From contig NZ_JAUTBJ010000002.1 in the NCBI RefSeq assembly GCF_030819175.1, forward strand, positions 3,743,001-3,807,000: 64,000 bases of DNA, given 5' to 3'. The translations under genes and the position numbers were made by a program. This stretch comes from Sphingomonas sp. SORGH_AS_0879. Its GTDB lineage: Bacteria; Pseudomonadota; Alphaproteobacteria; Sphingomonadales; Sphingomonadaceae. This document shows, piece by piece, positions 1 to 11,052 of the stretch. Each line of letters starts with the position of its first letter. Position 1 is the first letter of the stretch. Below the pieces are notes generated by a model that worked only from the letters and a program-made list of their open reading frames with translations, was not told the DNA's origin and did not search any database.

Positions 1-26
1 GGAACAAAATCACAGGCCATCCACAT

Positions 27-75
27 CCGTATTGGCCCCATAATACGGACCATTGCCCAGCCTTCGCGGCTGGGC
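27..75. other. Two hairpins before sppA
   Basis: Two perfect inverted repeats lie just before sppA. One has 7 bp arms (CCGTATT at 27-33 and AATACGG at 42-48). The other has 8 bp arms (GCCCAGCC at 55-62 and GGCTGGGC at 68-75) around a TTCGC loop. No T-run follows, so this is not a classical terminator. It may end an upstream transcript or fold in the sppA leader. Confidence 0.45.
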
Positions 76-87
76 TAGCCATGCCGG

Positions 88-2049
88 ATGACCGACGCTC
101 GCGCAGACGCTCTTCCGCCCGCCTCCCCGCTCGACCAGGATTTCAGTCGCCCGGGGCGCAAGCCCGGCAAGCGCAGCGGCTGGCGGATCGTCAAGGCGGC
201 TTGGCGGCTGCTGGTGGGGATCAAGGATTTCCTGGTCCTGGCGGCGATGCTGCTTTTCTTCGGGCTGATCTTCGCAGCGCTCAATGCGCGGCCGGGGACG
301 AAGGCGATCAGCGACGGCGCGCTCCTCCTCAAGCTCGACGGCCCGATCGTCGAACAGCCCGAGACGATCGCCCCTCTCGCGCTGCTGTCGGGCGGCGACA
401 CCCCGCGCCAATATCGCCTGCGCGACGTGGTGCGCGCGATCGACACCGCCAAGGGCGATGGCCGGGTCAAGCTGCTGGTCCTCGACCTCGACGCGTTCGG
501 CGGCGCCTATCCAGCGACGTTGCAGGAAGTCGGCGATGCGATCACCCGCTTCCGAAAGAGCGGCAAGCCGGTGCTGACCTATGCCACCGCCTATACCGAC
601 GGCGCCTATCGCCTGGCATCGAATGCCAGCGAGATCTGGGTCAATCCGCTGGGCGGCACGCTGTTCGCGGGGCCGGGCGGCAACCAGCTTTACTATAAGG
701 GGCTGATCGACAAGCTGGGCGTCAACACCCATGTCTATCGCGTCGGCAAGTTCAAATCCTTCGTCGAGCCCTATATCCGCACCGACCAGAGCCCCGATGC
801 GCGCGCCGCGTCGCAGGCCCTGTACGGCACGCTGTTCGCCCAGTGGCGCGAAGCCGTCGCCAAGGCACGGCCCAAGGCGCAGATCGACGCCTTCCTGTCG
901 CAGCCCGACCGCGCGGTGCTCGCTACCCACGGCAATATCGCCGAGGCCAATCTGAAGGCCGGGCTGGTCGACAAGCTGGGCGACCGCATGGCCTTCGGCA
1001 AGCGGGTGGCGGAGATCGCCGGGGTCGAGGCGAACAAGCCCGCGGGCAGCTTCCGCACCATCTCCTATGCCTCTTGGGTGCGTGCCAATCCGCTGCCCAC
1101 CAGCGGCGACGCGATCGGCGTGCTGACCGTCGCGGGCGATATCGTCGACGGCGAAGCGGGCCCCGGCACGGCGGCGGGCGAGACGGTGTCCAAGGCGCTG
1201 CTCGACGGGCTGGCTGCCAAGAAGCTGAAGGCGCTGGTCGTGCGCGTCGATTCGCCGGGCGGCTCGGTGCTGGCATCCGAACAGATCCGCCAGGCGATCC
1301 TGGAGGCCAAGCGGCAGAAGCTGCCGGTCGTCGTCTCGATGGGCGGTCTGGCCGCGTCGGGCGGTTACTGGGTCTCGACCCCGGCCGACATGATCTTCGC
1401 CGAACCCGGCACGATCACCGGGTCGATCGGCATTTTCGGCATCATCCCGACCTTCGAGAACACGCTGGCCAAGATCGGCGTGACCACCGACGGGGTGAAG
1501 ACCACGCCGCTGACCGGCCAGCCCGACGTGCTGGGCGGCACCACGCCGATGCTCGACACCATCCTTCAGGCGGGGATCGAGAATGGCTATCGCCAGTTCC
1601 TGACCCGCGTCGCCCAGTCACGCCACATGACGCCGGAAAAGGTCGACACCATCGCGCAGGGGCGGGTGTGGGACGGCGGCACCGCGCGTCAGATCGGTCT
1701 GGTCGACCGCTTCGGCAATCTGTCCGACGCCATCGCCGAAGCCGCGCGCCGCGCCAAGCTGGACCCCGCCAAGGTCCATGCCGAATATCTGGAGAAGAAG
1801 CCGGGCTTCGCCGCGATGCTGGCCGAAGGGTTCGACAGCGACGATGACAGCCAGCAGGGCGGCGACGTCTTCGCCATCGCCGCCGCCGAACGCCGCGCGA
1901 TCGTGGCGCGGGCGCTGGGCGACGTGACCCGGCTGGTGCGCGGCGGATCGGTGCAGGCGCGCTGCCTGGAATGCGGTGGCCTGGGGCCGATGGCCAGGCC
2001 GGGCGATCAGCGGTTGCTCGACATGGCGATCGCGAAGCTGGGGCTGTAA
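88..2049 (+). CDS. sppA: Signal peptide peptidase SppA, 67 kDa type
   Basis: The protein has 653 residues, the usual size of the long (67K) SppA class of membrane-bound peptidases that degrade cleaved signal peptides. A hydrophobic segment near residues 45-65 would anchor it in the inner membrane with the catalytic part in the periplasm. Two tandem ClpP-like domains are visible. The N-terminal one carries the GKFKS motif with the likely general-base lysine at K223. The C-terminal one has SPGGSV and ASGGYW with the likely nucleophile at S424. This Lys/Ser split across two domains is the known arrangement of the E. coli enzyme. The start is weakly marked by a ribosome binding site, but the N-terminus reads naturally. 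It stands alone and is followed by a repeat-containing gap. Confidence 0.95.
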   Translation: MTDARADALPPASPLDQDFSRPGRKPGKRSGWRIVKAAWRLLVGIKDFLVLAAMLLFFGLIFAALNARPGTKAISDGALLLKLDGPIVEQPETIAPLALLSGGDTPRQYRLRDVVRAIDTAKGDGRVKLLVLDLDAFGGAYPATLQEVGDAITRFRKSGKPVLTYATAYTDGAYRLASNASEIWVNPLGGTLFAGPGGNQLYYKGLIDKLGVNTHVYRVGKFKSFVEPYIRTDQSPDARAASQALYGTLFAQWREAVAKARPKAQIDAFLSQPDRAVLATHGNIAEANLKAGLVDKLGDRMAFGKRVAEIAGVEANKPAGSFRTISYASWVRANPLPTSGDAIGVLTVAGDIVDGEAGPGTAAGETVSKALLDGLAAKKLKALVVRVDSPGGSVLASEQIRQAILEAKRQKLPVVVSMGGLAASGGYWVSTPADMIFAEPGTITGSIGIFGIIPTFENTLAKIGVTTDGVKTTPLTGQPDVLGGTTPMLDTILQAGIENGYRQFLTRVAQSRHMTPEKVDTIAQGRVWDGGTARQIGLVDRFGNLSDAIAEAARRAKLDPAKVHAEYLEKKPGFAAMLAEGFDSDDDSQQGGDVFAIAAAERRAIVARALGDVTRLVRGGSVQARCLECGGLGPMARPGDQRLLDMAIAKLGL

Positions 2050-2063
2050 CGCCCCCTTCCCCA

Positions 2064-2156
2064 CCCCGGTTCAGCCTGAGCGAAGTCGAAGGCCACGCCC
2101 CGCCCGATCGGCAAGCGTTATCCCATGCACTTCGACTTCGCTCAGTGCGAACGGGG
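2064..2156. repeat. Long inverted repeat after sppA (family A)
   Basis: Arms at 2064-2091 and 2130-2156 are near-perfect inverted copies around the core CTGAGCGAAGTCGAAG / CTTCGACTTCGCTCAG, with GTTC and GAAC further out. The same unit recurs at 8676-8860. It would form a strong hairpin in RNA and probably ends or stabilises the sppA transcript. Such units recur between genes in sphingomonads (known); function here is inferred. Confidence 0.75.
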
Positions 2157-2230
2157 TGTGGGATTGGCACTTCCCGAACCGCCGCCCTTCACGCTAGGCA
2201 GGTCCATCACTTCCGGAGTCCCCGCCCAGC

Positions 2231-2827
2231 ATGATCGCCATCCGCGCCGCCCGCCCCGATGACGCCGCCGCCATCGCCGCCATCTATGCCCCGCATGTTC
2301 TGGCCGGTGTCGTGTCGTTCGAGACCCAGGCCCCGGATGCCGACACGATGCGCGCGCGGATGGAGGGGGCGGACGGCCTTTATCCCTGGATCGTCGCGAC
2401 CCTGGCGGACGAACAGGGGAATGAGGAGGGCGTGATCGGCTATGCCTATGCCGCCCGCTTCCGCGAGCGCGAAGCCTATCGCTGGGTGGTGGAGACGACC
2501 ATCTATGTCGCCGACGTGTCGCAGCGTTCGGGCATCGGACGGCTGCTTTACGAGGCTTTGGTCGACACGCTGACCGCGCAAGGATTCACCCAGGCGATGG
2601 GCGTGATCGCGCTGCCCAATGACGGTTCGATCAAGCTGCACGAAGCGGTCGGTTTCCGCCGCGCGGGCGTGTTCCGCGAGGTCGGGCACAAGCATGGCCG
2701 CTGGATCGACGTCGGCTATTGGCAACGCGAACTCGCCGAACCCGCCCCCCATCCCGCCGAACCCAAGCGCTTCGCCGATGTCGGCGTGGTCCGCGATCCG
2801 GTGTCGGCGAAGCATCGCCAGGGCTGA
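2231..2827 (+). CDS. GNAT family N-acetyltransferase (phosphinothricin acetyltransferase-like)
   Basis: This 198-residue protein reads as one GNAT domain. It starts IRAARPDDAAAIAAIYAPHV, contains the strand SFET and YRWVVETTIYVA, and has the acetyl-CoA loop RSGIGRLLYEAL near residue 100. It ends with the bar/pat-like stretch HEAVGFRRAGVFREVGHKHGRW. Relatives acetylate the amino group of small molecules such as phosphinothricin or methionine sulfoximine; the true substrate is not visible here. GGAG lies about a dozen bases before the ATG. The C-terminal tail is proline-rich and probably disordered. It stands alone, converging with the next gene. Confidence 0.85.
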   Translation: MIAIRAARPDDAAAIAAIYAPHVLAGVVSFETQAPDADTMRARMEGADGLYPWIVATLADEQGNEEGVIGYAYAARFREREAYRWVVETTIYVADVSQRSGIGRLLYEALVDTLTAQGFTQAMGVIALPNDGSIKLHEAVGFRRAGVFREVGHKHGRWIDVGYWQRELAEPAPHPAEPKRFADVGVVRDPVSAKHRQG

Positions 2828-2841
2828 TCGACCCTCACCCG

Positions 2842-3723
2842 TCAGCGGAATACAAAGAACGCCCCGCCGGGCTTCCAATCGATCCGCTTGATCCAGACCG
2901 AGGCGACGGGCTGGCCATCGGCGGCGATGGCGGGCCGAAACCTGGCTCGCTTCGTCGCCGCTTCGCAGGTCGCGTCCTGGAACGCCTTGTCGCCCCCGGC
3001 CTTGGCCACTTCGCATTTCTGGACATTGCCGTCCGTTCCGACCAGCAGGCGAATGATGACGGCGCCCCCCATGCCCATCTGGCTCAATCCCGCCGGATAA
3101 TCGTCGGGCCGGAACCAGCTGACAGGGCTCTCGACGGGCTCCGGCCCACTCTTCAACTGGCGTTGCTGAACCGGATCGAGCCCCCAGGAGGCGATCAGAT
3201 TGTCCGAACATTTGTCGAGCGCGGCGAGCGCGTTCGCCATCGCCCCCAAATCCAGCCGGATGGCGTAGCGTCGCACGAAATTGATGCCCAACATGGTCGG
3301 CTTCCCCGCCGCGACATCCCCGCGCAAAGCCTTGGGCAGATCGACATCGGGACTGAACCGAAGCGTGGCGGGCGTGTTACGCATCCCCGCAAAGCCCTGC
3401 GCCCGCATGCCGGGGACTTCGGCGACGGTCGATGTCGACACCGACACCGCCTGCTTTTCATCGGTCGCGGGAATATGCGGCCCGGCCAGCGCCATTTCCA
3501 ACCGGTCCAGGACATCATAGCGCGCGATCTGGAGCAGGATCTGCTCCTTGCCCTCACCGAACGTCCGCAACAGGCGGCATTCGGTCGGCGCGTAATCCAT
3601 GTTCCATTTGGACGTCGGCACCATGGGAGGCTTGGGCTCCGCAGCGAAGAGCATGGACGATGTCATCGTCCCCAACATCGCCGCGCCCCCGGCAAGTGCC
3701 AAAGCCATTCGACCGCGCATCAT
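2842..3723 (-). CDS. Exported TonB C-terminal domain protein
   Basis: The protein has about 293 residues and an N-terminal signal sequence (hydrophobic stretch ending near LFAAEP). Its last 90 residues resemble a TonB C-terminal domain: YPAGLSQMGMGGAVIIRLLV, VQKCEVAKAGGDKAFQDATC and the closing RARFRPA. The middle is unrecognised. Classical TonB has an N-terminal anchor and a proline-rich spacer; neither is obvious, so this is likely a periplasmic TonB-like protein and not the energy transducer. The start at the ATG pair 3723/3720 is chosen because GAGAGGGG lies just upstream. It is transcribed divergently from pgi, with about 200 bases between them that should hold both promoters. Confidence 0.75.
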   Translation of the reverse strand: MMRGRMALALAGGAAMLGTMTSSMLFAAEPKPPMVPTSKWNMDYAPTECRLLRTFGEGKEQILLQIARYDVLDRLEMALAGPHIPATDEKQAVSVSTSTVAEVPGMRAQGFAGMRNTPATLRFSPDVDLPKALRGDVAAGKPTMLGINFVRRYAIRLDLGAMANALAALDKCSDNLIASWGLDPVQQRQLKSGPEPVESPVSWFRPDDYPAGLSQMGMGGAVIIRLLVGTDGNVQKCEVAKAGGDKAFQDATCEAATKRARFRPAIAADGQPVASVWIKRIDWKPGGAFFVFR

Positions 3724-3930
3724 TCCCCTCTCCCTCGGTTCGACCGGACCGGCCGATCGCCCGGCAGGATGCCATGACCCGTCCCACGGCCCAACGATAT
3801 TGTGAAGCACTCGGCCTTTTCCTCTGCCGCCCTGTCCCCACCATACCAATCTAAGGCTTGGCTTTGCGCACCCGCTTTGGCTAACGCCGTGGGTGAACCC
3901 CGTTGGGGACGCATGAAAGGAACAAGCATC

Positions 3931-5424
3931 ATGGCTGCCGACTGGTCGACGATCGAATCGCTCCCGCAGACCCCGCTTCTCGATCTTTTCGCGAATGATC
4001 CCAATCGGCTGGCATCGCTCAGCCTGGACGTGGCGGGTATCCATTTCGACTGGTCCAAGACCCATCTGACGCCCGACGCGGTCGCCGCCTTCGCCGAACT
4101 GGCCAAGGCCAAGGGGCTGGCCGCCAAGCGCGACGCGCTGTTCGGTGGCGAGGTGGTCAACGTGACCGAAGGCCGCGCGGTCGAGCACACCGCCGAGCGT
4201 GGCGAGGGCAAGGCCGAGAGCGTCGCCACCGCCCGCCAGTCCCACGCCCGGATGCGCGCGCTGATCGACGCGATCGAGGCGGAAGCGCTGGGCCCGATCC
4301 GCCATGTCCTGCATATCGGCATCGGCGGCTCCGCACTCGGCCCCGACCTGCTGGTCGACGCGCTGGGGCGTGACAGCGACCGCTACGACGTGGCGATCGT
4401 GTCGAACGTCGACGGCGTCGCGCTGGAGGAGGTGTTCAAGCGCTTCGATCCCGCCGCCACGCTGCTGGTCGTCGCGTCCAAGACCTTCACCACCACCGAG
4501 ACGATGCTCAACGCCACCTCGGCGCTGCAATGGATGACCGAGCATGGGGTCGAGGATCCCTATGGCAAGGTGATCGCGCTGACCGCCAACCCCGACAAGG
4601 CGGTCGAATGGGGCGTGGACGAGACGCGCATCCTGTCCTTCGCCGAGTCGGTCGGCGGGCGTTATTCGCTCTGGTCGACCATCGGTTTCCCGGCCGCTTT
4701 GGGCCTGGGCTGGGACGCGTTCGAGGAATTGCTGGAGGGTGCGGCCGAGATGGACCGGCATTTCCGCCTGACCGACCTCAGCCAGAACGCCCCCGCGCTC
4801 GCCGCCTTTGCCGACCTTTATTACACCCAGGTCCGCCATGCCGAGACGCGCGCGCCCTTCGCCTATGACGAGCGGCTTCGCCTCCTGCCCTCCTATCTCC
4901 AGCAGTTGGAGATGGAATCGAACGGCAAGGGCGTGACGGTCGATGGCCAGCCGGTCGGCCGTCCCACCGCCGCGATCACCTGGGGCGGGGTCGGCACCGA
5001 TGCGCAGCATGCGGTGTTCCAGTTGCTCCATCAGGGCACCCACCTCGTCCCCGTCGAGTTCATCGCCGTCATCGAGCCCGGCGATGTGCTGAGCGAGGAT
5101 CATCATCGCCAGTTGCTGCTCAACGCCTTCGCGCAGGGGGCCGCGCTGATGAAGGGCAAGACGGTCGACGATCCCGCGCGCAGCTATTCGGGCGATCGTC
5201 CGTCCTCGACCATCCTGCTCGACACGCTCGACCCGCGCACGCTGGGGGCGCTGATCGCGTTCTATGAGCACCGTGTGTTCGTGAACGGCGTGCTGCTGGG
5301 CATCAACAGCTTCGACCAGTTCGGCGTCGAGCTGGGCAAGGAAATGGCCAAGGCGGCGGATCAGGGCGGGCAGGACTTCGACCCCTCGACCGAGGACCTG
5401 ATCCAGCGGGCGTTCGGCGAATAA
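3931..5424 (+). CDS. pgi: Glucose-6-phosphate isomerase
   Basis: This cytosolic enzyme interconverts glucose 6-phosphate and fructose 6-phosphate. The 497-residue protein shows both family signatures: GGRYSLWSTIGFPAALGLG in the middle, and the C-terminal block FYEHRVFVNGVLLGINSFD followed by QFGVELGK. The phosphate-binding stretches IGIGGSALGP and VASKTFTTTET are also present. The start is set at 3931 (MAADWST) because AAGGAA lies 8 bases before it; an in-frame ATG at 3913 overlaps that site. Sphingomonads mainly use the Entner-Doudoroff route, where Pgi recycles fructose 6-phosphate (known background). The gene is monocistronic and followed by a hairpin repeat. Confidence 0.96.
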   Translation: MAADWSTIESLPQTPLLDLFANDPNRLASLSLDVAGIHFDWSKTHLTPDAVAAFAELAKAKGLAAKRDALFGGEVVNVTEGRAVEHTAERGEGKAESVATARQSHARMRALIDAIEAEALGPIRHVLHIGIGGSALGPDLLVDALGRDSDRYDVAIVSNVDGVALEEVFKRFDPAATLLVVASKTFTTTETMLNATSALQWMTEHGVEDPYGKVIALTANPDKAVEWGVDETRILSFAESVGGRYSLWSTIGFPAALGLGWDAFEELLEGAAEMDRHFRLTDLSQNAPALAAFADLYYTQVRHAETRAPFAYDERLRLLPSYLQQLEMESNGKGVTVDGQPVGRPTAAITWGGVGTDAQHAVFQLLHQGTHLVPVEFIAVIEPGDVLSEDHHRQLLLNAFAQGAALMKGKTVDDPARSYSGDRPSSTILLDTLDPRTLGALIAFYEHRVFVNGVLLGINSFDQFGVELGKEMAKAADQGGQDFDPSTEDLIQRAFGE

Positions 5425-5560
5425 TCGTCATTCCTCTCCTTGCCAAGGGGAGGTGGCAGGGCGAAGCCCTGACGGAGGGGTGTCACCGTGCGCGATAATG
5501 CCCCTCCACCCCCGCTTCGCGGCGGTCCCCCTCCCCAAGCTTGCTTGGGGAGGACTAAGA
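5425..5560. repeat. Intergenic GC-rich repeat (family B) between pgi and gor
   Basis: The gap contains a run of short inverted repeats, including CAGGGCGAAGCCCTG and CTCCCCAAGCTTGCTTGGGGAG. The same building blocks occur at 10988-11043 and 17281-17411. In RNA this would fold into several hairpins in series and may end the pgi transcript. Confidence 0.7.
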
Positions 5561-5664
5561 ATGATTTCCGATCACTGTCAGGGGGACGCTGAACTTGGCT
5601 CGGCGTCCCCCGTTGTGCTTTTAGGGGGGCCTGTCGTCCCCAATTCCCCGGAGAAGTCTTTCCC

Positions 5665-7014
5665 ATGGCTGAGTATGACTATGACCTGTTCGTCATCGGG
5701 GCGGGCTCCGGCGGCACGCGGGCGTCGCGGGTCGCGGCGGCGCATGGCGCGCGCGTGGCGGTGGCCGAGGAATACCGCGTCGGCGGCACTTGCGTCATTC
5801 GCGGCTGCGTGCCGAAGAAGCTGCTCGTCTATGGCGCGCATTTCGCCGAGGACCTGAAGGACGCGCGCCGCTTCGGCTGGCAGGTGCCCAGTGACTGCGA
5901 ATTCTCTTGGGAGACGCTGCGCGACAACGTCCTGTCCGAAGTCGATCGGCTGAACGGCGCCTATAAGAAAACGCTGGAAAGCCACAATGTCGAGATCATC
6001 GATCAGCGCGCCACCGTCACCGGTCCGCACAGCGTCCGCCTGGCCGACGGGACCGAGAAGACCGCCGAGCGCATCCTGATCGCGGTCGGCGCGCACCCCG
6101 CCGTTCCCTCCTGCCCCGGCCACGAACATGGCATCACCTCCAACGAGGCGTTCCATCTCGACAGCATCCCGAAACGGGTGCTGATCGCGGGCGCGGGCTA
6201 TATCGCCAACGAATTTGCCGGCGTCTTCCATCAGTTCGGCGCGCATGTGACCCTGATCAACCGCAGCAAGGAGATCCTGCGCGGATACGACCTGACCATC
6301 CGCGACCGGCTGCTCCAGATTTCGATGATGAAGGGGATCGAGTTCCGCTTCGACGCGACGTTCGAGGGGATCGAGAAGCAGGCGGACGGCTCGCTCAAGG
6401 TCTCCATGTCGGGCCATGCCCCGATCGAGGTCGATCTGGTCATGTTCGCGACCGGTCGCGTCCCCAACACCCATGGCCTGGGGCTGGAGACGGCGGGGGT
6501 CGAACTGGACGATCACGGTGCGGTGAAGGTGGATGAGGACAACCGCTCGACCTGTCCCAGCATCTATGCGGTGGGCGATGTGACCAACCGGGTGCAACTG
6601 ACCCCCGTCGCGATCCGCGAGGGACAGGCCTTCGCCGACACCATCTTCGGCAACAAGCCGACCAGGGTCGATTATGAATGCATCCCCGCCGCGGTGTTCA
6701 GCCATCCGCCGATGGCGGGCGTCGGCCTGACCGAGGCGCAGGCCAAGCAGAAACTGGGGTCGGTCCGCGTCTACACCTCCGACTTCCGCCCGATGAAGAA
6801 TGTGCTGGCGGGCCGCGAGGAGCGCTCGCTCTACAAGATGGTATGCGACGGCGATACCGATCGGGTCGTCGGGCTGCACTTGATCGGCCCCGACGTGCCG
6901 GAAATCCTTCAGGCCGCCGCCGTCGCGGTCAAGGCGGGTCTGACCAAGGCGCAGTTCGACGCGACCGTCGCGCTGCACCCGACCATGGCCGAGGAACTGG
7001 TGCTGATGCGCTGA
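5665..7014 (+). CDS. gor: Glutathione-disulfide reductase
   Basis: This NADPH- and FAD-dependent enzyme keeps glutathione reduced in the cytosol. The 449-residue protein has the N-terminal FAD loop GAGSGGTRA and the redox-active disulfide in GGTCVIRGCVPKK (C43, C48). The second dinucleotide fold GAGYIANEFAGV is followed by INRSKEILRG, whose arginines fit NADPH preference. The FAD-contacting block is IYAVGDVTNRVQLTP. The dimer-interface catalytic pair sits in LHPTMAEE (H438, E443). That is the full set expected of glutathione reductase as opposed to lipoamide dehydrogenase or trypanothione reductase. GGAG lies before the ATG. It appears to be transcribed alone. Confidence 0.94.
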   Translation: MAEYDYDLFVIGAGSGGTRASRVAAAHGARVAVAEEYRVGGTCVIRGCVPKKLLVYGAHFAEDLKDARRFGWQVPSDCEFSWETLRDNVLSEVDRLNGAYKKTLESHNVEIIDQRATVTGPHSVRLADGTEKTAERILIAVGAHPAVPSCPGHEHGITSNEAFHLDSIPKRVLIAGAGYIANEFAGVFHQFGAHVTLINRSKEILRGYDLTIRDRLLQISMMKGIEFRFDATFEGIEKQADGSLKVSMSGHAPIEVDLVMFATGRVPNTHGLGLETAGVELDDHGAVKVDEDNRSTCPSIYAVGDVTNRVQLTPVAIREGQAFADTIFGNKPTRVDYECIPAAVFSHPPMAGVGLTEAQAKQKLGSVRVYTSDFRPMKNVLAGREERSLYKMVCDGDTDRVVGLHLIGPDVPEILQAAAVAVKAGLTKAQFDATVALHPTMAEELVLMR

Positions 7015-7021
7015 ACCCGCC

Positions 7022-7058
7022 TTGCGGGATGGAGCGGATGCCGCTCTGTCCCGCCAAG
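7022..7058 (+). other. Strong hairpin after gor
   Basis: Immediately after the gor stop, GCGGGA and GAGCGG pair with CCGCTC and TCCCGC to form a long stem. There is no T-run, so it may act as a transcript-end stabiliser or a factor-dependent stop. Confidence 0.5.
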
Positions 7059-7076
7059 GCACAAAGGGGCCGATAT

Positions 7077-7105
7077 GTGACAAATTATATATCGCGCTAT
7101 ATTTT
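7077..7105 (+). promoter_or_regulatory. Possible sigma-70 promoter in an AT-rich patch
   Basis: GTGACA at 7077-7082 and TATTTT at 7100-7105 are separated by 17 bases, inside an AT-rich patch (about 7080-7125) that stands out from the GC-rich surroundings. It points at the small gene at 7186. Confidence 0.35.
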
Positions 7106-7185
7106 ATCGCGGTTTAATATTCGGCCGGTATAAGCAAGGCCGACTCGAGGCGCGGGCTTTGGGCAGGATGGCCATGGAAAGCGGA

Positions 7186-7353
7186 ATGAACGATCAGACC
7201 ACCACGTTCGAACAGGTGATCGCACTCGCCATCGCGGCGATGGAGGGCGCGGATGCGCTGGGCCACAGGCTGGCGGGCAATCACATCGCGGCCGGTCTCG
7301 ACATGCTACGCGCCGCCCATCGAAAGCGGGAAGACGAGCGCCTTTCGGCCTGA
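7186..7353 (+). CDS. Small conserved-looking hypothetical protein (55 aa)
   Basis: A short protein of about 55 residues (MNDQTTTFEQVIALAIAAMEG start, charged KREDE tail), predicted largely helical and soluble. No family was recognised. Upstream in-frame starts exist at 7159 (TTG), 7168 and 7174; 7186 is chosen because GGAAAG precedes it. The AT-rich promoter-like patch upstream and sphingomonad-like codon use support a real gene, but it could be fortuitous. Confidence 0.5.
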   Translation: MNDQTTTFEQVIALAIAAMEGADALGHRLAGNHIAAGLDMLRAAHRKREDERLSA

Positions 7354-7378
7354 GCCCGGTCGGCCAAGGTCGGCTCGG

Positions 7379-7573
7379 TCAGACCGCCTCCTCCATCCCG
7401 TCGTCAGCGCGCTGGCGCGACGATAGGCGGGGTGGTCGTCCCATCGATCGATATAGGGCGTTCAGCCCACCGATGACCGCGACGGCCCGATCGAAATCGC
7501 CATAGCCCGCCATATGGCCTTGATCCGGCGTCACGGTCACGCCGAACGCGCGATTCGCCGCCTCCTCCAGCAT
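7379..7573 (-). CDS. Doubtful small hypothetical protein (64 aa)
   Basis: A 64-residue reading frame (MLEEAANRAFGVTV to DDGMEEAV) converges with the 55-residue gene. Its middle, GHMAGYGDFDRAVAVIGGLN, reads like a genuine protein segment and codon use is typical for the genome, but no family was recognised. It could be the remaining C-terminus of a degraded gene. The gap at 7574-7669 to the next gene holds nothing recognisable. Confidence 0.3.
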   Translation of the reverse strand: MLEEAANRAFGVTVTPDQGHMAGYGDFDRAVAVIGGLNALYRSMGRPPRLSSRQRADDGMEEAV

Positions 7574-7669
7574 TCAGTGAGCGATCCGGCCGCGTGACCG
7601 AGGGTTGGTATAGAGCATCAGGTCGGCGGCCGTTTCGTCTCTATTGCGATCACGATTGCGCTGGCGCGG

Positions 7670-8551
7670 TCATGCGCGATCCAGATGACGGTGCAAAAAG
7701 GCGATCGTGCGGTCCCAGGCCTGCTTCGCGGCAGCGGCATCATAGCGTTGGGCGGAGCCGTCATTGTTGAAGGCATGATCGACGCCCGGATAGGTGAAGG
7801 CCTCGACCGGCTTGCCCGCCGCCCGCAAGGCCGTGACCCAGGGTTCGCCGGTCGCGTTCACCCGCGCATCCTTGCCCGCATAATGGAGCATGAGGGGCGC
7901 TTGCACCCTGGCGGCCTCCGACGGGGCGGGAGCGGGTCCATAATAGGCGACGCCCGCCGCCAGGGCCGGCCCCGCCGCCACCGCCAGCCGGTTGACGAAC
8001 GCCCCGCCCCAGCAGAACCCCACGGCACCGACCCGGCCGGTGCCCGCCCTGTCACGGGCGGCATGCTCGATCATCGCCCGCGCCTGGGCGAGCGCCAGAT
8101 CATAGTCGAGCGAGCCGATCAGCGTTCGCGCGCGATCCTCATCGGCCGGGGTGCCGCCTTGCGGTGCGAGCAGATCGGGCGCGACGGCATGGAAGCCCGC
8201 CAGCGCCACACGCCGCGCGACATCCTCGATATGCGGGGTGAGCCCCCGATTCTCATGGATGACCAGCACGGTGCCCAGCCGCTTCTTCGCACCCTTGGGC
8301 ATCGCGATATAGGCCGCCGAGCGGGCGCCCGCCTCCATGCCCTCCCGCCGGTCGATGCGCAGGCGCGTGTCGTGCGGATCGACGATCGCGGCCGCGGCCG
8401 GGCTGGCGGCGATCCCCAGGATCAGCGCCTCTGCCGCCGCCACCGATCCCGCCAGCGCAGTCATCTGGCGAAGCAGGGTTCGCCGGTCGTGATGCTCATG
8501 GGTGAAGGCGTCGTAAATCCGGACGGCCTGGTCGTGCAGCGCATCGGTCAT
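7670..8551 (-). CDS. Dienelactone hydrolase family protein, probably exported
   Basis: An alpha/beta-hydrolase of 293 residues. The N-terminus has a pair of arginines (RRTLLRQ) before a hydrophobic stretch ending ASPAAAA, which resembles the Tat-like leader seen on many members of this subfamily. The catalytic triad is visible as the cysteine nucleophile in GFCWGG, the aspartate in YAGKDARVN and the histidine in GVDHAFNNDG. The HENRGL block also marks the dienelactone hydrolase fold. Known members hydrolyse cyclic or carboxymethylene lactones, but many have unknown substrates; none is implied by the neighbours. It appears monocistronic. Confidence 0.88.
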   Translation of the reverse strand: MTDALHDQAVRIYDAFTHEHHDRRTLLRQMTALAGSVAAAEALILGIAASPAAAAIVDPHDTRLRIDRREGMEAGARSAAYIAMPKGAKKRLGTVLVIHENRGLTPHIEDVARRVALAGFHAVAPDLLAPQGGTPADEDRARTLIGSLDYDLALAQARAMIEHAARDRAGTGRVGAVGFCWGGAFVNRLAVAAGPALAAGVAYYGPAPAPSEAARVQAPLMLHYAGKDARVNATGEPWVTALRAAGKPVEAFTYPGVDHAFNNDGSAQRYDAAAAKQAWDRTIAFLHRHLDRA

Positions 8552-8675
8552 GCGGACTTCCTCCCTTCGGCCTGGTCCGGTCGTTCGCTGGGACGCGGGT
8601 GATGGCCGTGAGAGGAGTGTAAACGGCGCGGGATCAGAGGGCTAGTGCGGGATTGGGGGACAGGGATTCCCGTGG

Positions 8676-8860
8676 CCTTCGACTTCGCTCAGGCCGAACG
8701 GACGTTGGGGGGGCAGGAAGATCTGGAGTCGATCCGAGCCCCTCCCCTTCAGGAGGGGGGCGGCTCGACCTGCTATCATCCCGATCCAGGATATCAGGCG
8801 AGGCGATTCAGAGACATGGCCCCCAACCACCGTTCAGCCTGAGCAAAGTCGAAGGCCACG
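8676..8860. repeat. Inverted repeat pair (family A) before ftsH terminator
   Basis: CCTTCGACTTCGCTCAGGCC at 8676-8695 is repeated in inverted, slightly altered form at about 8830-8856 (GCCTGAGCAAAGTCGAAGGC). These match the arms of the repeat at 2064-2156. Between them lies another short hairpin, CCCCTCC / GGAGGGG. The gap contains no gene. Confidence 0.7.
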
Positions 8861-8874
8861 CGACCACCCCAGAG

Positions 8875-8906
8875 AAAAAGGACCGCCCCCGTGTCAGGAA
8901 CGGCCC
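8875..8906 (-). terminator. Rho-independent terminator of ftsH
   Basis: Read on the minus strand, GGGCCG pairs with CGGTCC and is followed by TTTTT, about 20 bases after the ftsH stop codon. This is a textbook stem plus T-run. Confidence 0.75.
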
Positions 8907-8927
8907 TTTTCGCAACCGAAAAGCCAA

Positions 8928-10895
<1,968 letters not shown>

Positions 10896-10987
10896 CGGTG
10901 CCGGATACCTTTCAGCCACCAAGATAGGCATGGTGAGGTTAATGGCAATGGAACAACGCCGATCAATGTGATCGGTGGGACGGACTT

Positions 10988-11043
10988 CATTCCTCCCTGC
11001 GCGAAGCGCGGCGGTCCCCCTCCCCAAGCAAGCTTGGGGAGGA
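10988..11043. repeat. Intergenic repeat (family B) between tilS and ftsH
   Basis: Contains the same hairpin units as 5425-5560: CGCGAAGCGCGG and CTCCCCAAGCAAGCTTGGGGAG. It may reduce read-through from tilS into ftsH. Confidence 0.65.
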
Positions 11044-11052
11044 ATTGGAGGG